A DNA stretch of 64,000 bases from Synechococcus sp. WH 7803 (GTDB lineage: Bacteria; Cyanobacteriota; Cyanobacteriia; PCC-6307; Cyanobiaceae), in contig CT971583.1 of assembly GCA_000063505.1 (NCBI GenBank), positions 775,918-839,917 of the forward strand. The letters are read 5' to 3'. This document shows positions 17,262-25,809 of this stretch, piece after piece. A program made the translations under genes and the position numbers. Below the pieces are notes generated by a model. The model did not search any database and was not told the origin of the DNA. It was given only the letters and a program-made list of their open reading frames with translations. Position 1 is the stretch's first letter; every line of letters begins with the position of its first letter.

Positions 17262-18584
17262 ATGCATGCCAGCTGGACGGAGCAGTGGTGGCCGGTTGCC
17301 TACCTGCGCGATCTCGATCCGAAACGACCGCAGCGGTTCACCGTTCTGGAGAGGGATCTCGTGCTGTGGTGGGACGCCTCGATCGGAAGCTGGCGGGCCT
17401 TCGATGACGTCTGTCCCCATCGATTGGTACCCCTAAGTGAGGGACGCATCAATGCCTCAGGGGAACTGGAGTGTCCCTATCACGGCTGGAGTTTCGATGG
17501 AGAAGGCCGTTGCACACGGATCCCCCAGATGGCGGAAGGGGCCAATGCATCGGGGCGCCGGTCCAGCTGCAACAGCCTCCCTACCTGTTCTGGCCAGGGG
17601 TTGCTGTTCGTGTGGACCGGCGATCCGACGATGGCGGGCGCCAAAGATCCACCGCTTGTGCCGTTGCTTCAAGAGCAAGGAGATGGCTGGGCTGATGGCT
17701 GGATCGTGCAGGACACCTTCCGCGACCTGCCCATGGATGCACTCACCCTGCTTGAGAATGTGCTGGATGTGAGTCATGTGCCGTTCACGCATCACAAAAC
17801 CGTGGGTAACCGGGAGAATGCCGCCCCTGTGCTGGCCGTGATCCGAGCGGAGAACGATTCGGGATTTGAGGCCTTCTGGGAGGAGGGCCCCCGCCGAGGC
17901 CGGCTCGGCTCTCAGTTCACCCACTTCAGTGCCCCCCAGCTGATGTGGCACGACCTTGATGCCAAAGGGTTCGCGCGGATTCTCACCGTGGTTTACGCCG
18001 TGCCGATCCGCCGCGGTGAGTGTCGCCTGTTCGCGCGCTTCCCGTTCCAGTTCAAGTCCGCGTTGCCACGGCTGCTGGTGGGTCTGCGACCCCGATGGCT
18101 GCAACACATCGGTAACCACAAAGTTCTGGAAGACGACCAGGTGTTTCTGCACTGGCAGGAGCGGGTGCTGGAATCTGCCGGCGGCAGTGCAGCCGCTGAG
18201 CGTGCGTTTTTTCTGCCAACCGAGGCGGATGTCTATGTGGCCGCGTTGCATCGCTGGATTAACAGCCACGGCGGCGAACCTTTCGCTGGACAGCGGCTTC
18301 CGCCAAGGCAGGGGATTGCTTCGCTCATGGATCGCTACAACAGCCATACCGTGAACTGCCGCAGTTGCTCCCAGGCGCTGCATTGGATTCGACGGGGCCA
18401 GCCCTGGTGCTGGGTTGTCCTCTGGACGGCGGCGGTGTTGATCGGCGTTGGCCAGATGGGCTGGTTGAGTGCCTTGGGCGGGCTGCTGGCTGTGGTTGCT
18501 GCGCTGCTGCTCCAGCGTCTGCGGCGGTGGGAGCGGGGATTGACGGTCGGCGATGGGCTAGCGCCGCGCAATTATGGAACTTGA
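17262..18584 (+). CDS. Pheophorbide a oxygenase (PaO)-like Rieske non-heme iron oxygenase
   Basis: 440 residues from ATG 17262; an earlier in-frame start at 17199 would overlap the divergent bestrophin start. The Rieske centre is CPHR...CPYHGW (C-x-H-x17-C-x2-H). The mononuclear iron site is NVLDVSHVPFTHH (N-x2-D-x2-H-x4-H). A C-terminal CRSC (CxxC) and a terminal hydrophobic hairpin are features of the PaO/Tic55/ACD1-like membrane subgroup. The substrate (chlorophyll catabolite or other) is unknown. A small cupin follows 23 bp downstream. Confidence 0.92.
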   Translation: MHASWTEQWWPVAYLRDLDPKRPQRFTVLERDLVLWWDASIGSWRAFDDVCPHRLVPLSEGRINASGELECPYHGWSFDGEGRCTRIPQMAEGANASGRRSSCNSLPTCSGQGLLFVWTGDPTMAGAKDPPLVPLLQEQGDGWADGWIVQDTFRDLPMDALTLLENVLDVSHVPFTHHKTVGNRENAAPVLAVIRAENDSGFEAFWEEGPRRGRLGSQFTHFSAPQLMWHDLDAKGFARILTVVYAVPIRRGECRLFARFPFQFKSALPRLLVGLRPRWLQHIGNHKVLEDDQVFLHWQERVLESAGGSAAAERAFFLPTEADVYVAALHRWINSHGGEPFAGQRLPPRQGIASLMDRYNSHTVNCRSCSQALHWIRRGQPWCWVVLWTAAVLIGVGQMGWLSALGGLLAVVAALLLQRLRRWERGLTVGDGLAPRNYGT

Positions 18585-18607
18585 TTGAAGACATCATCGG
18601 TTTGGCG

Positions 18608-18877
18608 ATGATCCATGTGACTTCTCCGTGCCCTGACAGCGTGATCGTGGCGCTGGGGATTCGTGAATGGCCAATCTGGGCCTGTGAAGCCAGTGAATTT
18701 CCCTGGCACTACGACCAGAGGGAAACCTGTCTGTTGCTGGAAGGTGACGTCACCGTGACGCCCGAATCTGGTGCGCCCGTGCGCATCAAGGCCGGGGATT
18801 TGGTGGAATTTTCCGCCGGGTTGACGTGCAGGTGGACCGTGCATGAAGCGGTGCGCAAGCATTACCAGTTCGGTTGA
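18608..18877 (+). CDS. Small cupin-domain protein (DUF861-like)
   Basis: 89 residues from ATG 18608. A single cupin barrel can be read: FPWHYDQRETCLLLEGDVTV (motif 1) and AGDLVEFSAGLTCRWTV (motif 2). It lies 23 bp after the Rieske gene and is probably cotranscribed. Function unknown. Confidence 0.85.
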   Translation: MIHVTSPCPDSVIVALGIREWPIWACEASEFPWHYDQRETCLLLEGDVTVTPESGAPVRIKAGDLVEFSAGLTCRWTVHEAVRKHYQFG

Positions 18878-18930
18878 GGCTTGAGCTGTTGGCTGACGGG
18901 TCGTCTCGCTGCCGGTTTCAGACGTCCACA

Positions 18931-19215
18931 TCAGACATCCACATCAGCACCCCATTGGGGCCTGCAGGGCTGCCAGCCCACCCGCAGTAGCTCCTTCCAG
19001 AGGAGTTCCGCTGTTTCCCGGCGTAGGTGCACCCGGGTGGTCAGCAGCGGGGGCTGGTCTGGAAAAGGTCTCCCTGAATCCACGAACACCCGGGGGTCGC
19101 GGTGCCAGCTTTTTTCATCGGGGTGGAACCGTTTCGTGTCCTGGGTGTGTGGGTCCTGGATCCAACCGTGACGGGGCATCGCTTTCGGGGGGTGATCAGG
19201 GAAGCGCGCATCCAC
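18931..19215 (-). CDS. DUF1651 family protein
   Basis: 94 residues from GTG 19215. It has the DUF1651 pattern: GWIQDP, KRFHPDEKSW, VFVDSGRPFP and a C-terminal LLWKELLRVGWQPC. The family is common in marine Synechococcus and Prochlorococcus, with no known role. The gene stands alone. Confidence 0.8.
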   Translation of the reverse strand: MDARFPDHPPKAMPRHGWIQDPHTQDTKRFHPDEKSWHRDPRVFVDSGRPFPDQPPLLTTRVHLRRETAELLWKELLRVGWQPCRPQWGADVDV

Positions 19216-19369
19216 TCCTCCGCTTTGAAGGGTGCATAAGGCGAACTCGGAGCCATGGAGACGCTGCTGGTACGCCTGTTCTAATTGGGTAGTACAAATG
19301 TGTCAATGCGCCGTGGCGCTGCCTGGGCGGCATGACTAAAGACAAGGAAGAACCATTGCGGGTTTCCCT

Positions 19370-20362
19370 GTGATCTCTGTCTGGCAAGCACCGTCCGCAG
19401 GGGCCCCTCTTGAGTGCGGCCAGCGGCCAGCCCCTGAGCCTGCAGCTGACGAGCTGGTACTGGAGGTGATGCACTGCGGCCTCTGCCACAGCGACCTCTC
19501 GATGATCGGCAATCACTGGGGTGTCAGCCGCTATCCCCTCGTGCCGGGCCATGAAGTGATCGGCAGGGTCACGGCGGTTGGCGAGGGGGTGGATCCGGGC
19601 TTGATCGGCGACGTTCGCGGTCTGGGCTGGATCAGCGGAAGTTGCAACCACTGCAGCCTCTGCCTCGGCGGTGATCAGAACCTCTGCACGTCTCTGGAAG
19701 CCACGATCGTGGGACGGCAGGGGGGCTTCGCCAGTCACGTGGTGGCTCGGCAAGACTGGGCGATCCCGCTTCCGCCTGGTCTGGATCCGGCCGATGCAGG
19801 ACCCTTGTTTTGTGGTGGCATCACCGTGTTTGCACCGCTGGTGGATGAAGCGGTGTCGCCCACAGCCCATGTGGCCGTGGTGGGCATCGGTGGGCTGGGC
19901 CATATCGCCTTGCAATTCGCGCGGGCTTGGGGCTGTGAAGTCACCGCCATCACCACCAATCTCGCCAAGGCGGAACAGGCACGACGCTTTGGTGCCCATC
20001 ACGTGGAGGAACTGGAGATGCTTCCTGATCTTCAGAGCCGGTTTGATCTGGTGATCAATACGGTCAACCATCCCCTCGACTGGAGTGCGGTGATGGCGTC
20101 GCTCAGGCCTCGGGGACGCCTGCATCAGCTCGGGGCTGTGCTGGAGCCGATTCAGGTTGGCGCCTTCGATCTCATCCCCGCCCGGCGCTCGATCACCGGT
20201 AGCCCCACGTCCTCACCAGCCAGTCTTCAGAAGATGGTGGAGTTCTGTGTTCGCCACAACATCCTCCCACTGGTTGAGCATCTGCCGATGGATCAGGTGA
20301 ATGTGGCGATTCAACGGCTTGCCAAGGGCGATGTGCGCTATCGCTTTGTGCTCGATGCCTGA
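19370..20362 (+). CDS. Zinc-dependent alcohol dehydrogenase (CAD/YahK-like)
   Basis: 330 residues from GTG 19370. Catalytic zinc ligands: HCGLCHSD and PGHEVIGRV. Structural zinc: CNHCSLCLGGDQNLC (four Cys). The NAD(P) fold GIGGLGHIALQFARAWG follows. The short, cinnamyl-alcohol-dehydrogenase-like form usually reduces aldehydes with NADPH. The stop shares one base with the next gene's ATG (20362). Confidence 0.93.
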   Translation: MISVWQAPSAGAPLECGQRPAPEPAADELVLEVMHCGLCHSDLSMIGNHWGVSRYPLVPGHEVIGRVTAVGEGVDPGLIGDVRGLGWISGSCNHCSLCLGGDQNLCTSLEATIVGRQGGFASHVVARQDWAIPLPPGLDPADAGPLFCGGITVFAPLVDEAVSPTAHVAVVGIGGLGHIALQFARAWGCEVTAITTNLAKAEQARRFGAHHVEELEMLPDLQSRFDLVINTVNHPLDWSAVMASLRPRGRLHQLGAVLEPIQVGAFDLIPARRSITGSPTSSPASLQKMVEFCVRHNILPLVEHLPMDQVNVAIQRLAKGDVRYRFVLDA

Positions 20363-21141
20363 TGTCGTGCTCAATGCCTGATCATGTGGGCGTCTTGATG
20401 ACAGGCATGAACGCTCCCGATCCTTTGCTTGAACGCATCGCTGATGCTCCTGGCATGGGCCGAGGCTGCCGGCGGCTGGTGGTGCTGCTCACCCAGCTCG
20501 GTGATTTCGACTCCATGGAATACGCCCAGGCCCTGGTGCCTGCGCTGCCTCAGCTGGATCAGGCCGGGATCCAGTTGTTGGCGATCGCGATTGGAGATCC
20601 GAAGGGTGCTGATCGTTTCTGCGCCTTCACTGGCTTTCCGGTTGAGCGCTTGCAGGTTGAGCCCAATGCCAACCTGCACCAGGCTTTGGGGTTGTCGCCA
20701 GGGCTTCAGGCTCCAGGCGGTGCTTGGCCCTCCTTGCTGCTGATGTGTGCAGGCATCGGCTCTCCCGGCACCCTGGCAGAAGTGCTGCGCGGCTACACCG
20801 GCGACCGCACGGCGCCCCAGCGTTTCGGCGACGATGAAGTGATCAGCACCGGGGTGCTGCCAGCGATCCCTGCTGGACTCTTCCGCCGTGCTGGTGGCGG
20901 CGGGTTTCAGCGCCCGTTCGAACTGGCCACGGTGCGCTTGCGCAATATGAATGAAGTGCTGCGGCACTGGGGCACCTACGTGCCCGACGATCGCTTCATC
21001 ACCCAGCGGGGGGGCACGTTCCTCTTGGACGCGGACGACTCGCTCCTGTACGTCTATCGCGATCGAGGCATCCTTGGGTTTTCCGAAACGATGAACCGTC
21101 CGCTGGCCTTTCTCGATCCTTGGATGGCTGATGCCGGTTGA
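20362..21141 (+). CDS. AhpC/TSA-like (PRXL2-type) protein
   Basis: 259 residues from ATG 20362; ATG 20374 and ATG 20398 are alternatives. The LVVLLTQLGDFDSMEYAQAL segment matches a thioredoxin-fold AhpC/TSA-like family of cyanobacteria and plants. Where a peroxiredoxin has its peroxidatic Cys (T-x-x-C), this has QLGDFDS, so classic peroxidase activity is doubtful. It is coupled to the upstream ADH and overlaps the PPOX gene by 11 bp. Confidence 0.75.
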   Translation: MSCSMPDHVGVLMTGMNAPDPLLERIADAPGMGRGCRRLVVLLTQLGDFDSMEYAQALVPALPQLDQAGIQLLAIAIGDPKGADRFCAFTGFPVERLQVEPNANLHQALGLSPGLQAPGGAWPSLLLMCAGIGSPGTLAEVLRGYTGDRTAPQRFGDDEVISTGVLPAIPAGLFRRAGGGGFQRPFELATVRLRNMNEVLRHWGTYVPDDRFITQRGGTFLLDADDSLLYVYRDRGILGFSETMNRPLAFLDPWMADAG

Positions 21142-21715
21142 TCCCATCCAGGCAATGCCGTTGCCCCCCTGGCGGCCGTTGCTGCGGGGCGCCCGCCAAC
21201 GGGAGGGACGGGCTCCGGGGGCCAGCTGGCTCCAGCTCGCAAGCGTGGCAGCCGATGGCACCCCACGGGTGCGCACCCTGGTGTTTCGAGGCTGGAGTGA
21301 TGAGGGCGACCTCGAACTGCTCACAGATGCCCGCAGCGAGAAACCCGGCGAACTCAGTGCTCAGGGGCAGGTGGAACTGTGCTGGTTGTTCCGCAAGGCC
21401 AGAGAACAGTTCCGCCTGCGTGGGATCGCTCAATTGTTGAGTGTTGGCGATGATCCGGAGGCTTTGAACGCCCATTGGCAACGGTTGGCGCCCGCTGGCC
21501 GCTCCGTCTGGGCCTGGCCGCATCCGGGTGAGCCCTTTGAGGCGGCTGGCCCCTGGCCGGATTCGATTGCCGATGGGGAGCCACCACCGCCTCATTTGCT
21601 GTTGATCCGCATTCAGATCCAGCGGGTGGAGCAACTCGATCTCAAAGCCCATCCCCACCGACGCTGCTGCTGGGAGCGAGGAGACGACTGGATCGAGCGA
21701 CGTCTCAATCCCTGA
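21131..21715 (+). CDS. FMN-binding PPOX-type flavoprotein (Alr4036-like)
   Basis: 194 residues. The split-barrel start WLQLASVAADGTPRVRTLVF, then EKPGELSAQGQVELCWLF and a C-terminal WERGDDWIERRLNP, fit the pyridoxamine-phosphate-oxidase-like FMN family. The true PNPOx function is not implied. Third gene of the ADH/Prx-like/PPOX operon; its end overlaps the facing gene by 11 bp. Confidence 0.85.
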   Translation: MPVDPIQAMPLPPWRPLLRGARQREGRAPGASWLQLASVAADGTPRVRTLVFRGWSDEGDLELLTDARSEKPGELSAQGQVELCWLFRKAREQFRLRGIAQLLSVGDDPEALNAHWQRLAPAGRSVWAWPHPGEPFEAAGPWPDSIADGEPPPPHLLLIRIQIQRVEQLDLKAHPHRRCCWERGDDWIERRLNP

Positions 21716-22190
21716 GCGTCCACAGGGCGAGCCCACCTCCCCGGCCGCGAGCCGCCAGCCAGCCAGACGCATCCCTGTGGATCAATGCGAAGAACGGCTT
21801 GCGCTTGGCGGGTGGAGCCGGCAACGAGCGTTGCAGCAGGGTGATGGCGCCAAGCGTCAGCCTGACGTGCTCGAAGTGGAAGCTCAGTAAGGGTCTGCCA
21901 CCGCCCAGCTCCCCAGGTCCACTGAACTGCAGAGTCACCGGGCCGAGGTTGACGGCATTGCGTAGGCGTAGATGGTGATCGCCGGCTGCGCTGATCTCCA
22001 GGCAGGCGCCGAGGCTGCGCAGCAGCCACCCGTTGAAGGCGTTGGCTTCGCTGCGGCCCTTGGGCCAGATGGTCTGCAGCTGCCAGCAACCGATCACGTC
22101 GTCGGCATTGATCCCACTTCCCTCTTGGCGAACCTGCCGCTCGCGCGTCAGCAGATCGTTCCCGGTCACCGTGTCACTTGGGATCGACAA
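21705..22190 (-). CDS. Fibrillin (PAP)-like conserved cyanobacterial protein
   Basis: 161 residues; the start is TTG 22190 or an internal GTG. DDVIGCWQLQTIWPKG at the front, a central beta-rich part with LLSFHFEHVRLTLG, and GRGGGLALWTL at the end resemble the lipocalin-like fold of plastid-lipid-associated proteins (fibrillins). I hold that as a suggestion only. Convergent with the PPOX gene. Confidence 0.6.
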   Translation of the reverse strand: MSIPSDTVTGNDLLTRERQVRQEGSGINADDVIGCWQLQTIWPKGRSEANAFNGWLLRSLGACLEISAAGDHHLRLRNAVNLGPVTLQFSGPGELGGGRPLLSFHFEHVRLTLGAITLLQRSLPAPPAKRKPFFALIHRDASGWLAARGRGGGLALWTLRD

Positions 22191-22270
22191 GAGATTCAGG
22201 CGTTTGTCGCGGTCATGCTGTCGGATCGTGCGCAGACGTGCTAATTGGAAGCGCCTTTCTCAGCGATTTC

Positions 22271-22543
22271 ATGTTGTTCCTCATGCACTGGCACTTCAAG
22301 ACCGGTTACCACGAGAAAGCGGCTCGCAAGTTCATGCAGACCGGAGCCCCCATGCCAGCTTGCAAGTCGTGGACCCGTTACCACGCACCCGGCTCGGTTC
22401 AGGGCTGGATCCTGGTGGAAACCGATGATGCTGGCGTCTGCTACGAGCACGCCGCCGAGTGGGCGGAATGCCTCGACTGGACCGTGACACCTGTGTTCAC
22501 CGATGAGCAGGCCGGTCCTCTGATCGGCAAGGTTTACAGCTGA
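22271..22543 (+). CDS. DUF3303 family protein
   Basis: 90 residues from ATG 22271 (ATG 22283 is possible). MHWHFKTGYHEKAARKFM, then KSWTRYHAPGSVQGWILVE and AAEWAECLDWTVTPV, give the ferredoxin-like DUF3303 fold. Function unknown; a second, more distant member lies at 27729. A hairpin follows. Confidence 0.8.
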   Translation: MLFLMHWHFKTGYHEKAARKFMQTGAPMPACKSWTRYHAPGSVQGWILVETDDAGVCYEHAAEWAECLDWTVTPVFTDEQAGPLIGKVYS

Positions 22544-22572
22544 TCACTCGGCTCAAACCGACGTTCGTCTCC

Positions 22573-22598
22573 GTCTTGCCGCCAAACTGCGGCAAGAC
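22573..22598 (+). terminator. Hairpin after the DUF3303 gene
   Basis: GTCTTGCCGC and its exact complement GCGGCAAGAC flank a 6-base loop. There is no T run, so it may slow transcription or stabilise mRNA rather than terminate fully. It ends 11 bp before the GST start, where it could also mask the ribosome site. Confidence 0.45.
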
Positions 22599-22609
22599 CT
22601 GTTGGCGTG

Positions 22610-23860
22610 ATGACAGACGATTCGCTGAAGGCGGAGGCGCTCTCCTGGGCTGCTCTGGAGGCTTTGGCACCGGCTGCTGCCGAACGCGTGGAAGGCCCCA
22701 CCAACGCCCAGGCCAGCTTGCGGCTGTTCGGGCATTCCGAAGCAGATGTGCAGGTGACCTTGTTCCGGGACCACCACGCCTGGTGCCCGTACTGCCAGAA
22801 GGTGTGGCTCTGGCTTGAGCTGCGCCGGGTGCCCTATCGGATCCGCAAGGTCACCATGCGCTGCTATGGCCCGAAGGAGCCCTGGTTCACGGCACTGGTT
22901 CCCTCGGGAATGTTGCCGGCTCTGGAACTCAATGGTCGCCTGATCACGGAGAGCGATCGCATCCTCGAGGCCCTTGAACGCACTTTCGGGCCGGTGGGAG
23001 CTGGCATGCATGACCGGCGGGTGAGGCGTTTGCGTGAGCTGGAACGGTTGCTGTTCCGCGCCTGGTGTGTGTGGCTCTGCACCCCAGGCCTGCGCGAGGA
23101 CCAGGAACGCCGTGCCCGGGATCAGTTCCAGAGGGTGGCCTCCCAGATGGAGGAGGCGATCGCCGCTGGTGGTGGCTGCTGGCTCGATCCCGACCATCCG
23201 AGCGGGGCAACACCTGGCACCGCCGATCTGGTGTTCATCCCCTACGTGGAGCGCATGAATGCGTCGCTCGCCTACTTCAAGGGGTTTGCACTGCGTGAGG
23301 CCCACCCCGGGATCGACCGTTGGCTCACGGCCCTTGAGCAACTCGAGACGTATCGCGGCACCCAGAGTGATGTGCACACCCATGCCCACGATCTGCCTCC
23401 GCAGATGGGCGGATGCTGGGCGGATGGCAGTGCGCAGCAACAATTCATGGCCGCGGCGGTGGATCAAGGGGAGGGACTGGGTGCCCTCGAATGCCGTTGG
23501 ACACCGCCTGAAGCAGGGGTCACTCCCCAGGCCCGAGCCCTGGAGCGGGTGCTGCGCCATCGCCACACGCTGCTCGTGCGCAGCCCTCTCGGGGAGGGGT
23601 TTGATCAGCCCTTGCGCGCGGCACTCACCAAGCTGATCGCTGGGACCGCAGTGATGCCGTCTTCAGGGTCAGCCGCAGCTCTGCGCTATCTGCGGGATCG
23701 CATCTCTGTGCCCCGCGACATGCCTCTGCACAGCGCCCGGCTACTAAGGCAGGCCCTCGAAAGCACCGCGGCTCTTGCAGGCCAGGACCAACCATCTGCG
23801 CTGCCATTTGAGCATCGCTTCGACCAGGATCCCAGGCCATTTGTCGGCTCGGTCACCTGA
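22610..23860 (+). CDS. Glutathione S-transferase family protein with CPYC motif
   Basis: 416 residues from ATG 22610 (a GTG precedes it by one codon). The N-terminal thioredoxin-fold domain has HHAWCPYCQKVW, a dithiol glutaredoxin-type active site, then VPSGMLPALELNG and ITESDRILEALE. A helical GST C-domain follows to about residue 240. The last ~170 residues extend well past a normal 200-230 residue GST and are unrecognised. It is probably a glutathione-dependent reductase or lyase. Confidence 0.87.
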   Translation: MTDDSLKAEALSWAALEALAPAAAERVEGPTNAQASLRLFGHSEADVQVTLFRDHHAWCPYCQKVWLWLELRRVPYRIRKVTMRCYGPKEPWFTALVPSGMLPALELNGRLITESDRILEALERTFGPVGAGMHDRRVRRLRELERLLFRAWCVWLCTPGLREDQERRARDQFQRVASQMEEAIAAGGGCWLDPDHPSGATPGTADLVFIPYVERMNASLAYFKGFALREAHPGIDRWLTALEQLETYRGTQSDVHTHAHDLPPQMGGCWADGSAQQQFMAAAVDQGEGLGALECRWTPPEAGVTPQARALERVLRHRHTLLVRSPLGEGFDQPLRAALTKLIAGTAVMPSSGSAAALRYLRDRISVPRDMPLHSARLLRQALESTAALAGQDQPSALPFEHRFDQDPRPFVGSVT

Positions 23861-23908
23861 TCGGGGCTTCGCGATCAAGCAAGGTAGGGAGCCCTACCCG
23901 ATGCGCTG

Positions 23909-24232
23909 ATGGCTGGAGATGGATTCGGAGCGACAGGCTCCTCTGCCACTGGCGGGAAACGCAGCAGCTCCAAACGCAAGCCCCGGCAGTCCAATCATCA
24001 GCGCGAACGTTGCCCCCTTGGCCGGGATCCCGGCTTTGAGGCGATCTGTGCCCGCCAAACCTTGGGCTTGGCCCTCTCGGGTCGCCTGACTGAGCAGGCT
24101 GTGAAGCGTGCTCACAAGCTCTTGGCTGTTCAGCATCACCCTGACAAAGGCGGTGATCCCGAGATGATGACCAGGCTCAACAGCGCCCGCGATCTGCTTC
24201 TCGAACCTGTGATGGAGGCGATTCCGGCCTGA
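23909..24232 (+). CDS. Short J-domain (DnaJ-like) protein
   Basis: 107 residues. A basic disordered N-terminus (SSSKRKPRQSNHQRER) is followed by a C-terminal J domain with AHKLLAVQHHPDKGGDPE; the HPD triad that stimulates DnaK is intact. It has no Gly/Phe or zinc region. The stop overlaps the next gene's start (TGATG). Confidence 0.87.
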   Translation: MAGDGFGATGSSATGGKRSSSKRKPRQSNHQRERCPLGRDPGFEAICARQTLGLALSGRLTEQAVKRAHKLLAVQHHPDKGGDPEMMTRLNSARDLLLEPVMEAIPA

Positions 24233-25098
24233 TGACCAAGGTTGCTCTGCTCGGTACTGGCCTCCTCGGCTCCGCCATCGGCCACCGCCTGTTGAGCGTG
24301 GGTTGTGCGCTCGCGGTTTGGAACAGGGATCCAGCCCGCTGTGCACCGCTGACCTCCGCCGGTGCCGAGCGCTTTGATGATCCTGCCCAGGCCATAGCGG
24401 GTGCCAGCACGGTGATCACCGTGCTTCGGGATGGACCAATCACTGCGGAGGTGGTGGCAGCGTTGGGCGGTTTGGATCGGTGCTGTGTGATGCCCATGGG
24501 CACCATGGGCATCAGCGAGAGTGTGGCTCTCGAGGCCCAGGTGCAGGCGCAGGGCGGTGTTTATCTTGAGGCTCCAGTCCTGGGGAGCCGACCTGAGGCA
24601 TTGGCAGGGACGCTGCTGGTGATGGCAGGCGGTGATCAGGGGGTGTTTGATCAGCAGTACGCACTGCTCAAGCATCTTGCTTTGGAGCCGAAGCGGATGG
24701 GTGCCGTGGGAACCGGCGCGGCAGCCAAGTTGGCTCTCAACCAATTGATTGCCAGCCTCACCCACGGCTACTCGCTGGCATTGCGGTTGATTCAGGCCTC
24801 TGGCCTGGATGTGGATAGCTTCATGGATGTGCTGCGGCCATCCGCGCTCTACGCGCCCACGGTGGACAAAAAGCTCAAGCGGATGCTGACGCATGACTAC
24901 AGCGATCCCAATTTCAGCACCAGCCTTCTGCGCAAGGACTTGAACCTGTTTCTGCGCGAGGCAGGCCTGGCTGGGGTGGACGCCGGAGGTCTGCAAAGCC
25001 TGGCCGATTTGCTGATGCGCGCAGAGGGCACGGATCTGGACACTGGTGATTACAGCGCCCTTCATGAGCTCACGGCTCCTGAGCCAACGCTCAGCTGA
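24232..25098 (+). CDS. 3-hydroxyisobutyrate-dehydrogenase-family NAD(P) oxidoreductase
   Basis: 288 residues. The dinucleotide fold ALLGTGLLGSAIGHRL is followed by a substrate motif region (LEAPVLGSRPEALAG) and the catalytic helix with Lys in GTGAAAKLALNQLIA. The group includes glyoxylate/succinic-semialdehyde reductases and tartronate-semialdehyde reductase, and the substrate cannot be picked here. Coupled to the J-domain gene. Confidence 0.9.
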   Translation: MTKVALLGTGLLGSAIGHRLLSVGCALAVWNRDPARCAPLTSAGAERFDDPAQAIAGASTVITVLRDGPITAEVVAALGGLDRCCVMPMGTMGISESVALEAQVQAQGGVYLEAPVLGSRPEALAGTLLVMAGGDQGVFDQQYALLKHLALEPKRMGAVGTGAAAKLALNQLIASLTHGYSLALRLIQASGLDVDSFMDVLRPSALYAPTVDKKLKRMLTHDYSDPNFSTSLLRKDLNLFLREAGLAGVDAGGLQSLADLLMRAEGTDLDTGDYSALHELTAPEPTLS

Positions 25099-25306
25099 GG
25101 TACCAGCGGATGAGCGCCATCACCTGACCAGCAGGGCCATACCCGGTGATCCATTCACCGATCACGGCCGCGGCGAAACCCACCATGGCGGTGCGACCAT
25201 TCAGCCTTTCGACTCCGGCGAGAGCGCTGGTGTTCCAGGGGCGGTTGGTGGTCAGGCCCTCGCCGAACTTTTCAACAGGCTCGTAGCGGTAGCTCGGTTC
25301 GGACAT
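25091..25306 (-). CDS. hli: High-light-inducible protein (second copy)
   Basis: 71 residues. The signature GVERLNGRTAMVGFAAAVIG (E..NGR.AM) is the chlorophyll-binding LHC helix, with an N-terminal soluble stretch including KFGEGLTTNRPWN. It is a thylakoid photoprotection protein, clearly different from the copy at 7374. It diverges from the 25354 gene across a short region with an inverted repeat. Confidence 0.93.
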   Translation of the reverse strand: MSEPSYRYEPVEKFGEGLTTNRPWNTSALAGVERLNGRTAMVGFAAAVIGEWITGYGPAGQVMALIRWYLS

Positions 25307-25331
25307 GGCTTCAGCACAGAGTGTGCTGGAG

Positions 25332-25362
25332 CCTATGCAGGGACCACTGATTTATGCATAGG
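25332..25362. promoter_or_regulatory. Inverted repeat between divergent hli and SnoaL-like genes
   Basis: CCTATGCA (25332-25339) and its exact complement TGCATAGG (25355-25362) are separated by 15 bp. The right arm covers the proposed ATG at 25354. It may be an operator shared by both genes, or a sign that the plus-strand start is further in. Confidence 0.35.
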
Positions 25363-25809
25363 GTTCAACCGGTTATTGCGACGTCATCCGTGGACGCAGA
25401 GCGCCTTCGATCCCTGTTCACCAAGCCCTACGGCATGGCAGCACCCACAGAAGCGCAATGGCGTGAGCTGTACGACGAGAACGTGCACTTTCAGGATCCG
25501 ACGCAGGAGCGCAGTGGCATCAAGGCTTACATCGAGGCTCAGGATGGTCTGATGCGTCGCTGTGATGACGTGTATCTCACGGCCAGTGCCATCGCTGTTG
25601 ATGGGGATACGGCCTTCATCGAATGGGAGATGGGGCTCAAGATCAAAGGCATCGAGTTCATCTACCCAGGGGCCAGTCGCTTGCGCTTCAACAGCGACGG
25701 GAAGGTGTGCGATCACCGCGACTACTTCGATTTTGTGGGGCCGACCTTTGAACCTGTGCCCGTTGTGGGTGGTTTCGTGCGTTGGCTCTACAAGCGGTTC
25801 GTGGACTGA
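25354..25809 (+). CDS. SnoaL/NTF2-like (DUF2358-like) protein
   Basis: 151 residues from ATG 25354; ATG 25435 (MAAPTEAQW) is possible. WRELYDENVHFQDPTQERSG, then IEWEMGLKIKGIEF and DGKVCDHRDYFDF, are typical of the cystatin-like alpha+beta barrel used by SnoaL-type proteins. The ligand and reaction are unknown. Confidence 0.78.
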   Translation: MHRVQPVIATSSVDAERLRSLFTKPYGMAAPTEAQWRELYDENVHFQDPTQERSGIKAYIEAQDGLMRRCDDVYLTASAIAVDGDTAFIEWEMGLKIKGIEFIYPGASRLRFNSDGKVCDHRDYFDFVGPTFEPVPVVGGFVRWLYKRFVD

